From NCBI GenBank assembly GCA_028274465.1, contig CM051455.1, positions 109,676,261-109,740,260 of the forward strand: a stretch of 64,000 nucleotides of DNA, in the 5' to 3' direction. Of this stretch, positions 23,311 to 35,284 are shown piece after piece. A program made the position numbers and the translations under genes. How positions within the stretch are numbered: position 1 is the stretch's first letter; each line of letters begins with the position of its first letter. The notes beneath the pieces are model-generated. The model ran no database searches. It was not told the origin of the DNA and saw only the letters and a program-made list of their open reading frames with translations. Source of the stretch: Plantago ovata. Its lineage: Eukaryota; Streptophyta; Magnoliopsida; Lamiales; Plantaginaceae.

Positions 23311-23989
23311 TCATCTCGAACCCATTTTCACTTTATTTCAAAACCCCCAAATTGAGCTACAAGTCTCGATTTTCATAAATTACTCAATTTTATCGTATTC
23401 AACTACAAAATTAATCTTATATAAGTACATAACCTAGTTATGGAACATGAAATTCGATCAAATACAAAACTAAAAATAGCCCTAAATTGATCTAAGTCTC
23501 GATTTTAATTAACAAACCCAAATTAACATAATCCAAAACTAACATTCAACTATAACAACTAATATCTACTTAATACTAACATACATTTCCATAATTTAAG
23601 AAATCCCCAAATTAATAAAATCCCAAAATCGATTCATTACTCAATTTTAACAACAATCAACTACACATTTAAGCAAAATAGACTTGTATCAACTACTATG
23701 TAACATACATTTGACAATTTAACCAACAATTGAATAATTCCCAAATTAAAAATCAAATAAGGGTTAGAGTTCATACCTTTGATTTTGCACAAATTGACCA
23801 AAAAAACTTCGAATTGAAGGTTGTTCCTTGTTGCTTGTGCAACAAGCTTCAATTTGCTACCAAAATGGATGAAAATGGTGGAGTTTTGAAGGAGAAATGG
23901 AGATGAGAAGAGAGAAAAACGGAGAAGAAGAAGAATGGAGATTGAAGAATGAAGGTTCTGCCGGTCGCTGCTCGACGATATATTAAGCT
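23311..23989. other. AT-rich upstream part of the CACTA gene, no coding seen
   Basis: Between the minisatellite and the right subterminal repeats there is AT-rich DNA, with a GA-rich stretch (GGAGAAATGGAGATGAGAAG) at 23889-23960. It may hold the leader and promoter of the minus-strand gene. Confidence 0.35.
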
Positions 23990-24229
23990 TACCGACGGAT
24001 AACTTTATCGGTCGGTAAGCTTTGTTTTATTTTTTTTTTAATTTTTTTTATTCAAACTGGTAATTAAATTACCGACGGATCGAGCCTCTTTAGCGACGGA
24101 TGACGAACAAAGTGGTCAACTTTGTTCGTTATCCGTCATCCGTCGGTAATGGGGACCGATCCGTCGGTAAATACCGACGGATAAAAGCCTTCATTTTATC
24201 CGTCGGTATCCGACGGATTTTTTTTAGTG
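23990..24229. repeat. CACTA right subterminal and terminal repeats
   Basis: Copies of ACCGACGGAT/ATCCGTCGGT in both orientations mirror the left end, finishing at TAGTG (24225-24229). Confidence 0.85.
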
Positions 24230-24850
24230 AATCCAGTGGGTTATGAAATTATCCAACCTGCGCTGCCAAAAGTTGCCTGGAGAAAGTTCTTGTTAAATAA
24301 TTTTGCTACACCTCGTGCCAAATTTTGTTTATGGTTGGCTGTAAGATTTATCTGATTCAACACAGAATTGGAGCCGCACTATGCATTCTGTCTGGATGTC
24401 GAAGAGTCCATTGATCACTTTTTGACTGCCCTGTAATTCAATCTGCTTGGAAAGCTTCACTGCTTTTGTTTGGACAGGGACATATAAGTGGATCATGGCA
24501 ACAAATTATGATTTCAATTTGTGAGGAAGTTAAGGGCAAAAACCCAAGGAACAGAATTCTGAAAGTCTTGGTCACTGAATTTGTGTGCGCCATCTGGTTG
24601 GAACGAAATGCTTGCATCTTCAATGGAACAAATAGAGATTTCAACCAGATCCTTCGAGAAGTTGTTCGGAAAAGTCTAGGTAGATGTTGGTAGGTAAAGC
24701 GGCTTACTGCTTCTTGCCAATCCTGGTTTGCTTTTCCTTGTTTAGCTTAGAAACTGTCTTTCAGTATCTTTGTAATTCTGTAAATTCTGTACTTGTGACC
24801 ATGTGCTAATTGATTGGCAAAGTGGAATGAAAACTCTTTTTTATCTTTAT
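24230..24850 (+). pseudogene. LINE C-terminal zf-RVT part and 3' UTR, right of the CACTA insertion
   Basis: Pieces read VAWRKFLLNNFATPRAKFCL, then CLDVEESIDHF, then in a 75-residue frame FGQGHISGSWQQIMISICEE and KVLVTEFVCAIWLERNACIF, ending at the stop TAG at 24691. This is the zf-RVT end of the LINE begun at 19,660. The 3' UTR (TTTGTAATTCTGTAAATTCT) runs to about 24,850. Frame changes near 24,340 and 24,430 show decay before or after the CACTA split. Confidence 0.75.
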
Positions 24851-25277
24851 TCCAAAATGGGTCGGTTTTGTTTACACATGTCTACCATAAATTTTTATCC
24901 GATAAAAACATCATTCTGTTTCAATTAAATCCATCCAATCTGGATCCATACATGAATCTGGATCAAGTAATTTGTGGAGATTAACATAATCGTGTCTTAG
25001 CTTAAGTGCTACACTTGACTTGTGTGGAAACTCAAGTCATTATTAAGTATATCATGGCCCAGCTTTGAGACATAATGGATGGATTCACATGATATTGTTT
25101 CGAAGCTTCAAGCAAACAGAATTGTATTCTTCACACCATATGTATTATTATTAGAAATCACACTTGTAGGATTACAAGAGTGTATAACTTTATCTCAAAT
25201 GTTTCAATAATTGCATCTCTAGCTACTTGTCTGTAGTCATATGTTTACAAGCGCAAACAGAAATATTTTTTTCTCCA

Positions 25278-25907
25278 ATGGAGACTTTGTTGCCATCACC
25301 TTCCTTTGAAAGAAACTGTTGTTCTTATGCTTGGCTTAGGCTAGGTGTTATGAACTACGACGACAATCTACTATTATCGTCGTCATCTTCGTTCATTGAA
25401 ATGGACCCGAAATTGCCACCTTCCAAGAGATTCATCAACCTTCCTTGTGATCTTGTGTTCGATTTTCATGTCTCGTCAGAGTCTTTGTCATGCGATGATG
25501 CATGTGAGCGTGTATCTTGCGGTTCCCTAGAGAAGATAGCAATAAATCCATCTATTGGAAAGATAGTTCATCCACGCGATGATGCAGGTGAGCGTGTATC
25601 TTGCGGTTCCTTGGAGAAGATAGCGATGAATCCGTCTAGTGGAAAGACAGTTCATCCATGGATGAGTATTAGGTTTCATTGTGTTTTCTGGACCAGGTTT
25701 CAGAAAATATCGAAATGTGTCTTTAAGAAATATTTGGCGCCAATTCTTTTGAGGCGCCACTTATTTCGCAAAATTAGGCCAGGAAATGGAAATCGATTCG
25801 AAAGCAATTTGGAATGGACATCTCCCAGGAGTAGCTCTTCTGCGGATTCTGAGGCATCGATTTATGAAGCCGTGCTTCACTGCAAAAGAAATCATGGAGG
25901 TAACTAA
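25278..25907 (+). CDS. MAKR6-like membrane-associated kinase regulator
   Basis: The chosen start is ATG 25278 (METLLPSPSFERNCCSYAWL), which matches the MET...SYSWL start of plant MAKR6-type proteins. An in-frame ATG at 25227 is less likely. The conserved block SFIEMDPKLPPSKRFINLP follows at residues 38-56, and the end has DSEASIYEAVLHCKR, another family signature. MAKR proteins are small plant-specific, largely disordered regulators related to BKI1 that attach to the plasma membrane and modulate receptor kinases. The middle carries a 28-residue tandem duplication (DDACERVSCGSLEKIAINPS and the near copy DDAGERVSCGSLEKIAMNPS). A splice donor (GGAG|GTAACT) at 25900-25901 and an acceptor before 25981 suggest a short second exon. 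In that case the true end is near 26007 instead of the stop at 25907. No decay is visible. Confidence 0.7.
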   Translation: METLLPSPSFERNCCSYAWLRLGVMNYDDNLLLSSSSSFIEMDPKLPPSKRFINLPCDLVFDFHVSSESLSCDDACERVSCGSLEKIAINPSIGKIVHPRDDAGERVSCGSLEKIAMNPSSGKTVHPWMSIRFHCVFWTRFQKISKCVFKKYLAPILLRRHLFRKIRPGNGNRFESNLEWTSPRSSSSADSEASIYEAVLHCKRNHGGN

Positions 25908-26007
25908 AGTATATTTTTAGTTACTTTTGTTTTAAATTTCTTAAGACCACAGTACATGCCCTAATGCTCATATTTTTGTAGGAAGTGAAATTGCGAATGC
26001 CTAGCCT

Positions 26008-27746
26008 ACTTGGTGAAATTGATTAATTCCAGGTCACAAACACTCTTGTTTCAAGAAATATTGTGTTCTACGAGTGAACGAGTCCCTCATGTTTACACAT
26101 ATGTATATGTATAAGATTCTCCCTCAAGCAGTATTGGATTCAATCCTCTAGCTCGTCTTCCCCAAACCTATATAATCCTCTAGCTCGTTTTACTTTTATT
26201 CTTTTATATATGTAAATTGCATTTTGCATACTCTTTCAGTCTTCGATCTGTATATTCACTGATGGATCCGCAAGTTATTTGTCCTATTCTTTTCATATAA
26301 AGATAAATCACTCTAACCGTCTTACAAAGATTTTAATCAATTTCTTTTATAGGTGTCCCATTGTATTTTGCTCATTTTCTAAAATAGAAACTATTCCACA
26401 CATTAAAATTATTAGTTTATACAATATATTACAATTTTGCCATTACTTTATACTTTAAAACATTTCAATTGAAAAAAATTAAACATAACCACTAACATTA
26501 TACTATTTTTTTTTCTTTCAACTATACAATGTCTCTGGTGGATAAAGTTTTGTCAGATAGATGGAGTAATAAAAATAATAATAAAAAAATCTAGTGAATT
26601 TAAATTAAAGTTGCTTCTAGAAGTCTTTTGCCGATTCACTAAGATAGAGTCATTAGTGTGATTTGTCCGAATGAAAATTGTTCTACAATAGTTGTTAACT
26701 TGTAATTATATTGATTATGTTTAAAAACGTTGTCATAACGACTAGAATTCTGCATGGTTGGTTGGGATATAGGGCTACCCTCATGGGGTTGGTTTCATGG
26801 AATGTTGAGAATTTAAGGGTTCCCTTTTTATGAATATCAGTCGAAGCAATAACAAGAGTATTTTCCATGGAAGAGCGATTCAGATGGTAGTCCACTCATC
26901 TCATAAATATATATATTTTTTCAAATTTAAACGATATAGAAACCCAAAAGATGGAGAGTTATACACAGATAGGATATAAAGTTATATTAAAAGCTTGAAG
27001 AAATCTTTTTTCTTTAATGTTCAAGGTTGGGTCACAGGTCTATTCGTCTAGCCTATCTCCAACAAACCGTGGAAATTGGCTACACGAATAGATGCCACGT
27101 AAAAAGAAGAGTTCGTCAAAATGAAGGGAAATTTCCGAATTGAAAGCGCAGGTCACAATCTACGTAACAAAAAAACTGATCGATCCTATCCAGCTTGGGA
27201 ATATTGAAGCTTTAGACTAGGTCCATAACTTCAAATAAAGCCTGTACTATCAACAATCACTCTTTTACTTATAATTGCTTATAACTGCACATCATCATCA
27301 CTGGGGCAAAGCCCATAAGTGTCTCACAAAATATTTTAATTGAAATGTGGTTGATAAAATCAAGTAGTTATTTAACGCATAATTAATTAAAATCCTAACT
27401 GGGAGTCCACAAGTGTTTTTACGGGCCAAACGTGTAATGTATGTTATTATGATATTTCAAAAGGTAGTGAGATGTAAATGACCCTATGATTTAATGTGGC
27501 TAATATATGAGTGGCGGAGTGTTCTATGAGTAAAATTTTACTAAATTAAAAAAAAAGTTTGTAATAAAATTGGCTCTTTTGTGTTTCTTTGGTTTGTTAA
27601 TTTGGTTAAAAGTTGCACTAGATTGTGATAATACATTTTTATATAAATGACTAGATTGTGTGTTAAGTTAGAATGAAAGTTATTTTAGATTTAGATTTTA
27701 GAATGAAACTAAATTTGTGAAATTTCTTTAATAAAATTTATATATA
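26008..27746. other. Unassigned AT-rich 1.7-kb stretch
   Basis: No convincing coding block. A possible degenerate MITE lies at 26255-26566; the rest shows no structure I can name. Confidence 0.3.
26255..26566. mobile_element. Possible very degenerate Stowaway-like MITE
   Basis: The left side (TGGATCCGCAAGTTATTTGT) resembles a mutated Stowaway end, and the right side ends ATAGATGGAGTA. TA dinucleotides flank both. Internal complementarity is weak, so this is tentative. Confidence 0.25.
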
Positions 27747-27751
27747 TCTAT

Positions 27752-27851
27752 NNNNNNNNNNNNNNNNNNNNNNNNNNNNNNNNNNNNNNNNNNNNNNNNN
27801 NNNNNNNNNNNNNNNNNNNNNNNNNNNNNNNNNNNNNNNNNNNNNNNNNNN
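27752..27851. other. Assembly gap (100 N)
   Basis: Exactly 100 undetermined bases. Compared with copy 2, the missing Helitron sequence would be about 100 bp (equivalent to roughly 45,438-45,537). Confidence 0.98.
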
Positions 27852-27980
27852 ACATGACATATAGAACCGCAAATGTCAATGGCAGTATCTGTTTGTGGGT
27901 ATGGTATCATTGATAGACGGATATATTCTTAAATGTTTTCTTCTCTTAATCAGTTATCGCATAAGGTTTCTCCATGATGC

Positions 27981-30900
27981 TAATCGCAAGACGTCCAATT
28001 GCAAGATACGCGAATCTATACTCGAAATACTGAAAATAGTTGTGATGCAGCTTTCACAATAAACAATTCTAATGGAGTTCTGATGGTGTGATTCCGAATA
28101 AGCGGCCAGAGGCAATGGTGTTAGGAACTTATCACCACTTAGTGATATTACAAAACGGTATGTGGTTATGCTCCTATAAATTGTTCTGCTGAAATTTGAT
28201 TATGTCTCAAAATTGTTTGATATCTTTTCCAGCTACTCCCTTCAATCTACGTAATTCATAGAAGTGATTATGTGATTCTAATCATTCTTCGAGACATTTC
28301 GCTACCCTCTATCAATAATTGTACTCAACGATGAGAATCAAATTATCTCATCACCGTTCCATGGTAAGTCTGAAATTATGATTATGCTCATATATGTTTG
28401 TTCGATTTTCAGCTAGAAAATGATGCTAAATCGAGTAGTGTTAATTATATTGTCACTTTGATTTTGACAACAATTCTATAATAGAAGCAGGAGCAATTCG
28501 AATACAAATTCAACACGCAAAGTCACTAAATCTAAAAAAGGTTAAGAGTGAATGATAGCTTATCGCCGCTTAGTGACGGTTAAAAACGATATGTTTTCAC
28601 ATTGGAATACTCACATTGTGTGTTGTTCTGGATAAGATTTGGATTATGTCTAATGTATTGTGTAAGTTTGTTTGTTTTTTAGTTAAATTGGTCGATGTTC
28701 ATGTGAGTAGTAGTATTGAATACGTCAATACTCTTGGAGGTTCGTTGAGACATCTATCTCAATCTTCGTCAACACTGTTACTCAAGATGAAAATCGAATT
28801 AACTCATCGTCCATTGTTGGCACTGGTATGATAATATCATTTCATTTTACTTCTCACGTATGATATTTTTTATATTAGTGAATGTCTTTAATTAGTAGTA
28901 GCATGTTCAGCGCTTAATGGGATTCCAATAACTTAATTTTGACTTCGTGGATCTATAGCAAGTTCGATGTACGGGGCAACACCGATTTGAAGGCCAATTT
29001 ATCCGGACATGTTATTACTCCGCAATATTACAATCCTACACAACCACCATGGAATATGGAATTCCATATAATGTCACACGACCCTCTTTGCCTCCACCGC
29101 CAGGTTACGCTCCTATATCCGTAGGTACTTTTCCTTTACAATATCCTATATCAAGTGTCCTCCTCGACAACTGTTCAAGTCCTGGTGTGTTGGATCCACT
29201 AATGTTCAAGCTTCGGTTGCTTCTAAGTCTTCCTTACCGTTTGTTCGCCACCACAATTCCCCGTACCCTGGCCCTATTACGCCAACATGTAGGGCCACGC
29301 CTTCACATGAACCTGTGGAGTTCTTTATACTCGAGAGTCTCCAGAGAGCTCTCCGGATGAAGTTAATACTGTTATATCTCCGCCAATCCACGTTACCAAT
29401 GGTAATTAGTTGTTACTGATCACTCACAATGGAATTCTACGTGTGTATATATATATTACTAACTTATATATTTTAGTAATTCAAATGTATTGTTGATGTT
29501 GTAGGAAATACTTTGTTCCACGGTTCTCTGTCTTCTACGCCCTGCGCTTCTAAGAGAAGATCTGTGCTACATGTAGAGGTACTTGAGAGCCTAAGGAGAG
29601 ATATAGCACATGAGATGAGAAGTATCGATGTGGTATCAACCGACAAAGGTAAATTTAATTGGGAATTTAATATGATCTCTATAATTATACTCATCTTATT
29701 CTATCTTCATCGTGATTTCTAACAATTGTATTTAAAGGTACATCCGACAAAGCTTATAGAGCAGTGACGAAAATCAATAGACTCAATAGGCGGACTGTTC
29801 GACAGGAACAAACGCATGTTGACATCACGTCCGAACCATCTCATTTCTTATAGTGAGCCTAATCTTCAATACGGTAAGCCAAATTATTTTGTATTAGCAT
29901 GTTGCGTTTAATCTTTTAAATTTGGTCTCATCTATATTTTTATATTGTAGGTATTACTGCACCGGTTGAGATTAACCATTGTTTGGAGATATATAATTTA
30001 CGAATAGATATGCTTCTTGATAAATATACAATTAAGTTGATTAGAGGTGTATCGCTAGACATTCCAGAGTCTTCTTCTGCTGCTGTTGCAAGGGAAAACG
30101 TAAAGTAGCAATGGTTCGCAATAGAAAGAAGAATGAGTTGATAGCTAGACGGACTGTTGGTGTTGATGTTGTTGGTAAAGATATGCACTCTAATATGTTT
30201 CATTTTCATAATGCTTTACGTTTTAGTATATTTATAAGTTGTTCTTATCATGCATTCAGCGTATGAGGATTTGGGTGATCCAACATATAAGTGTCCATTT
30301 TGTGGTGCTCTAATGTGGTTTGCTGAAATGGTGAAAAATTCATCTAATGGAAATCCTGAATTCAGTTTGTGTTGCAACCGTGGTAAAGTTCAGTTGCCGC
30401 GCGTACGACCTCCTCCTAGGCTGCTAGATGATCTTTTACATGGAAGGCACGTGGATAGTCAAAATTTTATTGAAAACAACCGTGATTACAACATGATGTT
30501 TGCTTTTACTTTTATGGCTGGGCATCAAGATACGTCGGTCAATGATGGACGTGGTCCGTATACATATCGTCTTGGAGGAAGTAATTATCATTTGGCGGGT
30601 AGTTTGTTGCCGCCAGAAGGAGAATCACCCAAGTTTGCACAGTTATACATGCATTGCGGTGAGGATGAGGTGAAAGATAGAATTAGTGCCCAAAGGTAAA
30701 TTTGTTTGTCATTGCAATTAGCCAATTTATCATTTTAGTTTATTTATTTCTTGGTAGTATGACTTTTTTCATTTGTTTCACTCATTGAGCAGCAATTTTA
30801 TTCTTTTTGATTGTGTAGTAAGAATCGTAAATCTCGGGCGATTGATTCCGTTGTATCCGACCTTAAGGAAATGTTAGATGAACATAACATCCTGGCTAAG

Positions 30901-33900
30901 AGCTTTCGTATGGCTGCCGAACGTTTCAAGGTCGATGATAATAGTGGTGTGCGATTAAGGCTCATTGGTAAGAGAACACGTGATGGGAGGATGTATGATC
31001 TACCGACATGTAATGAAGTTGCTGCACTCATTGTTGGTATGAGATTCTTTTGTTTGACCATCCTTGAATATATATGATTTATTACGGCGTTTTTGTTTCG
31101 TACTGGAAAATCACAATATGTACATAGAGTGTCAATTTAAATTTTGATATTCACAAGCTGTTAATACTATTTCAGGTAATGACGAGATGGAAATGGAACC
31201 CCGTGATATAATTCTTGAAGAACGTGATAATAATCTGAAGCGTATATCAGAATTGCATGCTAAGTATCTTCCATTGCAATATCCTTTATTGTTTCCTTAC
31301 GGAGAAGATGGATATCATACGGAGATCAAGCTTCATGATCGTAGTACAATTAAGAGAGAGCATATAACCCCTAAGGAGTTTTTGTGCTATAGGATGTTTG
31401 ACCGTGAAGACGATGCTCAAACAATACTTATGGGTAGGAAGCTATACCAACAATTCTTGGTTGATGGATACATGATGATGGAGTCCCAACGATTATCTTT
31501 CATTACAAGAAATCAAAAATTATTGAGGGCAGATAATTATAAGTCGATTGAGGATGCTATTCGAAGAGGAGACATTGATCCGACTGATGAGGCTTCGATG
31601 ATAGGTAAACGGTTGGTGTTGCCTTCGACATTTGTCGGTGGTCCTCGGTATATGGTCCAGAATTTTCAGGACACCATGGCAATATGAAAAACCTTGAAGT
31701 ATCCTGAATTGTTTATTACGTTCACGTGTAATCCTAAATGGCCTGAGATTACACGCTTTGTTCAAGAAAGGGGACTGAGACCAGAAGACCGGCCGAATAT
31801 AGTATGCCGTGTTTTCAAGATGAAGTTGGATCAGCTAATTAAGGACATGAAGACTGAAAATATATTTGGAAAGGCAATAGCAGGTACCATTTTGTTTATA
31901 TATTGGTATGAGAACATTTATGGAACAGTTTATATATGTGTTATGTGTATTAATAATATATATCGGTTTCCTATCACTTGCAGTTGTCTACACGGTTGAG
32001 TTTCAGAAGCGTGGTTTACCACATGCCCATATTCTACTATGGATAGACAGGAATGATAGGTCCTTGGATGTGAGTGAAATTGATAATGTTATTTGTGCGG
32101 AGATACCGGACAAAGAACTTAATCCGGATTTGTATAAGGCCGTATCGGAGTACATGGTACACGGACCATGTGGTGTGCTGAACCAGAATTCTCCGTGTAT
32201 GGATAGAGAGAAGAGGAAATGTACAAAGAAATTTCCCAAGTCGTTTAATGAAAGAACGACATTTGATGATAATGGATATCCCGTTTACAGGAGGCGGGAT
32301 ACTGGTGCCACGAAAATTAAGAATGGTATTGAAGTGGACAATAGGTAAATCTACGTTACTTTATATTAACATTTTTTTTATGATATGTTTATATTGTTGG
32401 ATCAGTGATTCGTGATCTACATTTACAGGTACATTGTCCCGTACAATCCTTACTTATTGATGAAATATCAAGCCCATATTAATGTTGAGAGGTGCAACTC
32501 AACGAACTCAATCAAGTATCTCTTCAAGTATGTCAATAAGGGTGTTGACAGGTGCGGTGCAAAGATTATGGTTGAGAATGAGGTTAAGGATTATGTGGAT
32601 TGCCGTTATATATCTGCTTGCGAAGCAGTGTGGCGTTTGTTGGGATATCCCATTCACTATCGAGATCCTCCCGTAGAGCGTTTGCCATTCCACTTGGAAG
32701 GTGAGCAGACAATGTGTTTCAAAGACGGTGACTACATTCCGGATTTGAAAGAGAAACAAACTGTTGCACATTCAAAATTCCTTGCTTGGATGGATTTCAA
32801 TAAAAAACACCCTGAGGCCCGAAAGTATCTGTATGCGGAGTTTCCACAGCATTACGTGTACGATGTTCCTGAGCGCAGGTGGAAGTATAGACAGAAAGCA
32901 AGGAGGAAGATTGGTAGGATTTATCATGTTCCCCCTGGTACCGGTGCTTTATACCATCTCAGGATAATGCTGAATCACATAAGGGGTGCTACCTGCTTTG
33001 AAGATTTGAGAACGGTGAATGGTGTTGTCTATGAAACGTACCGTGACGCTTGCTACGCACTAGGGCTGCTTGATGATGATGCTGAGTATATTGATGGCAT
33101 TAAGGAGGCATTCTTTTGGGGTGGGGGTTACTACCTTCGTCAGTTGTTTTCCATGCTTCTTATGTCTAATAGTATGTCTAGACCAAAGCATGTTTGGGAG
33201 AACACTTGGATGTATTTATCGGATGATATAATCATACGTATGCGGAATCAGTTTAACAATCCAGGTACGTATGTGGTGTGAGATATTTTATCGGTTTTAC
33301 TTGATGTTTTTTTTATTATTATTAACACGTCATACAATGTAGATTTGCAACTGAGTGAAGAACAACGGAAACAACTTGCTCTTTCTGCAATTCAGGACAT
33401 CCTGAAGAAGAACGGGTGCAGTTTGGATCAATACGAAGGTATGAAACTTCCGGATAATGTTGTCATTGGTGATGGATTGAACAAGTTAATTGCCGAAGAG
33501 ATGACATATGATTTGCATGAATTGCAAGCTGAGCATGCCAAGTTGTATCCGTGTTTGACGGACGAACAGAAGAATAATTATCAAATGATCATGGATGCTA
33601 TTGAATCAGAAACAGGTGGTGTGTTTTTCGTCTATGGTTATGGTGGTACGGGCAAGACGTTCCTCTGGAGAACATTATGCTCAGCTATTCGTGGTCGAGG
33701 TGATATTGTCCTTCCAGTTGCTTCGAGTGGCATTGCTTCTCTTCTCCTTCCTCGGGGCCGTACTGCGCATTCTAGATTTAGTATACCTATAGAGGTTGAT
33801 GAGACGACCATGTGCAGCCGAATAACTCCGAACAGCGAGTTGACCGCGTTGATAAAACGCTGCCAGTTGATCATATGGGATGAAGCTCCCATGACAAATA

Positions 33901-35097
33901 AGTTTTGTTTTGAGGCTCTTGATAGGAGTTTGAGGGATGTTATTAGAGGTCCGGATGGTTTGACGAACGCTAAACCGTTTGGTGGAAAGGTTATTGTGTT
34001 TGGTGGTGATTTCCGTCAGATTTTGCCCGTTGTACCCAAGGGTAGCAGGCATGATATTGTCCATGCAACACTATGTTCTTCTAACCGTATATGGAGATAT
34101 TGCAAGGTGTTGAATCTCACGAAGAACATGCGATTGCAGGTTAGTATATAATTTGTACTTCATTATCATGTGTCTTATGTTGTGTTTAGTTTCTTAGTGT
34201 TTATGTTTATTGTTGTAGTCTGGAAGTTCAGCTGAGGAAGTTGCTAATATAAAGGAGTTTGCTGATTGGTTGTTGCGTGTCGGAGATGGTGTGGAAGGGG
34301 GAGATAACGATGGTGAGGTTGATTTCAAATTGCCAAAGGATATACTCATTCTTGAAGCTCCGGATGATCCTATAGCCGCAATGGTGAAATCTACATATCC
34401 ATCTCTTTTGGATCATGTTGGAGATGGAGATTATTTTCAGGATAGGGCTATACTGGCGCCGACAAATGAGGTAGTAGAACAGATTAATAACTACGTCATG
34501 GAGTTGTTGCCGGGTGATGCAATTGAGTATATGAGTTCTGATAGTATATGCCCGGATGAGGATGATGTTGTCAATCGAGAGGATGTTTATTCGGTTGAAT
34601 TTCTAAATACAATCAGAACTTCTGGGCTGCCAAACCACTTGATCTGATTGAAGGTTGGTTGCCCCGTTATGCTCTTGCGTAACATCGACCCGGCGGCTGA
34701 ACTTTGTAATGGAACTCGGTTGGTGGTGACGGATCTTGGTGAAAAGATTATACATGCCAAAGTAATTCATGGGAAGTATGCCGGAAATAGAGTTTACATA
34801 CCGCGGATGGTTCTTTCACCTTCTGACCACACCAAGTTTCCAATACGATTCCAGCGCCGACAGTTTCCTATTGCTATCTGCTACGCAATGTCTATCAACA
34901 AGAGTCAAGGACAATCTTTGGGTAATGTTGGCCTCTATCTTCCTAATCCAGTTTTCAGCCATGGTCAGCTCTATGTTGCGTTTTCTAGAGTTACTAGCAA
35001 GAAAGGGTTGAAGGTTCTAATACTTGATCAAGATGGTAAACCCACCGACACTACCACTAATGTAGTGTACAAAGAAGTCCTTTGGAAGTTGCGATGA
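27981..35097 (+). pseudogene. Helitron Rep/helicase gene, copy 1
   Basis: Multi-exon gene for a rolling-circle transposase. The core exons, with GT-AG borders, are about 30260-30695, 30819-31036, 31176-31883, 31984-32344, 32429-33264, 33343-34139 and 34219-35097. Helitron_like_N begins with YKCPFCGALMWF. The HUH motif is HAH at 32022-32030 (KRGLPHAHILLW). The catalytic tyrosines are at 32517-32519 and 32529-32531 (YLFKY). The PIF1-like helicase has Walker A GYGGTGKT at 33636-33659, Walker B IIWDEAPM near 33868-33891, FGGDFRQILPVV, and NKSQGQSL...YVAFSRV near the end. In-frame TGA codons lie at 31685-31687 (shared with copy 2) and 34645-34647 (private). The 5' exons next to the gap are full of 1-base indels relative to copy 2 and are not trustworthy. 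Confidence 0.85.
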
Positions 35098-35284
35098 ATG
35101 CTCCTTTGTATTTCCTTTGCTATACATTGATTATGAATTTTCTACTTTTGACTCGAATTACTTCATTATAATACTTTACTTTACTTTAAACATTTTTTTA
35201 CGATTATCTTTGAATAATCTTTTCTTTAATGAATATAAGATAAAAATTATATCATACCGTGGCATCGCCACTGGTATGTACTAG

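Larger units (their letters stand above)
20212..24229 (-). mobile_element. CACTA (En/Spm) DNA transposon, 4.0 kb, non-autonomous
   Basis: The left end is CACTACTATTACCGACGG and the right end reads TAGTG, the inverse of CACTAAAAAAAATCCGTCGG. Both ends are packed with subterminal copies of ACCGACGGAT in both orientations (20217-20565 and 23990-24215). The flanking trinucleotides are AAA (left) and AAT (right), a 3-bp target duplication with one mismatch. It splits a LINE remnant cleanly. Inside, the only gene-like region is on the minus strand (20783-22736) and is of the accessory Ptta/En/Spm type. I found no DDE transposase (TNP2/TNPD), so mobility would need a helper element. Confidence 0.9.
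27747..35284 (+). mobile_element. Helitron copy 1, about 7.5 kb, includes an assembly gap
   Basis: The 3' end has the Helitron hairpin GTGGCATCGCCAC (stem GTGGC/GCCAC) at 35259-35271 and stops at CTAG 35281-35284, followed by host T. The 5' end is inferred at TC 27747-27748 after host A, just before the N gap, because copy 2 starts TCTACTATATAC and 27747-27751 reads TCTAT. Inside is a multi-exon Rep/helicase gene. It is nearly identical to copy 2 (37,985-45,542), which lies in the opposite orientation, and its flanks differ from those of copy 2, so it is a separate insertion. Confidence 0.85.

Noticed and set aside
26680..26910. Small minus-strand protein of 66 residues
   Set aside because: No conserved motif, no splice or promoter context; likely chance.
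33638..34064. Long open frames antisense to the Helitron helicase
   Set aside because: They mirror the conserved helicase exons in both copies and have no family signature; they are shadows.
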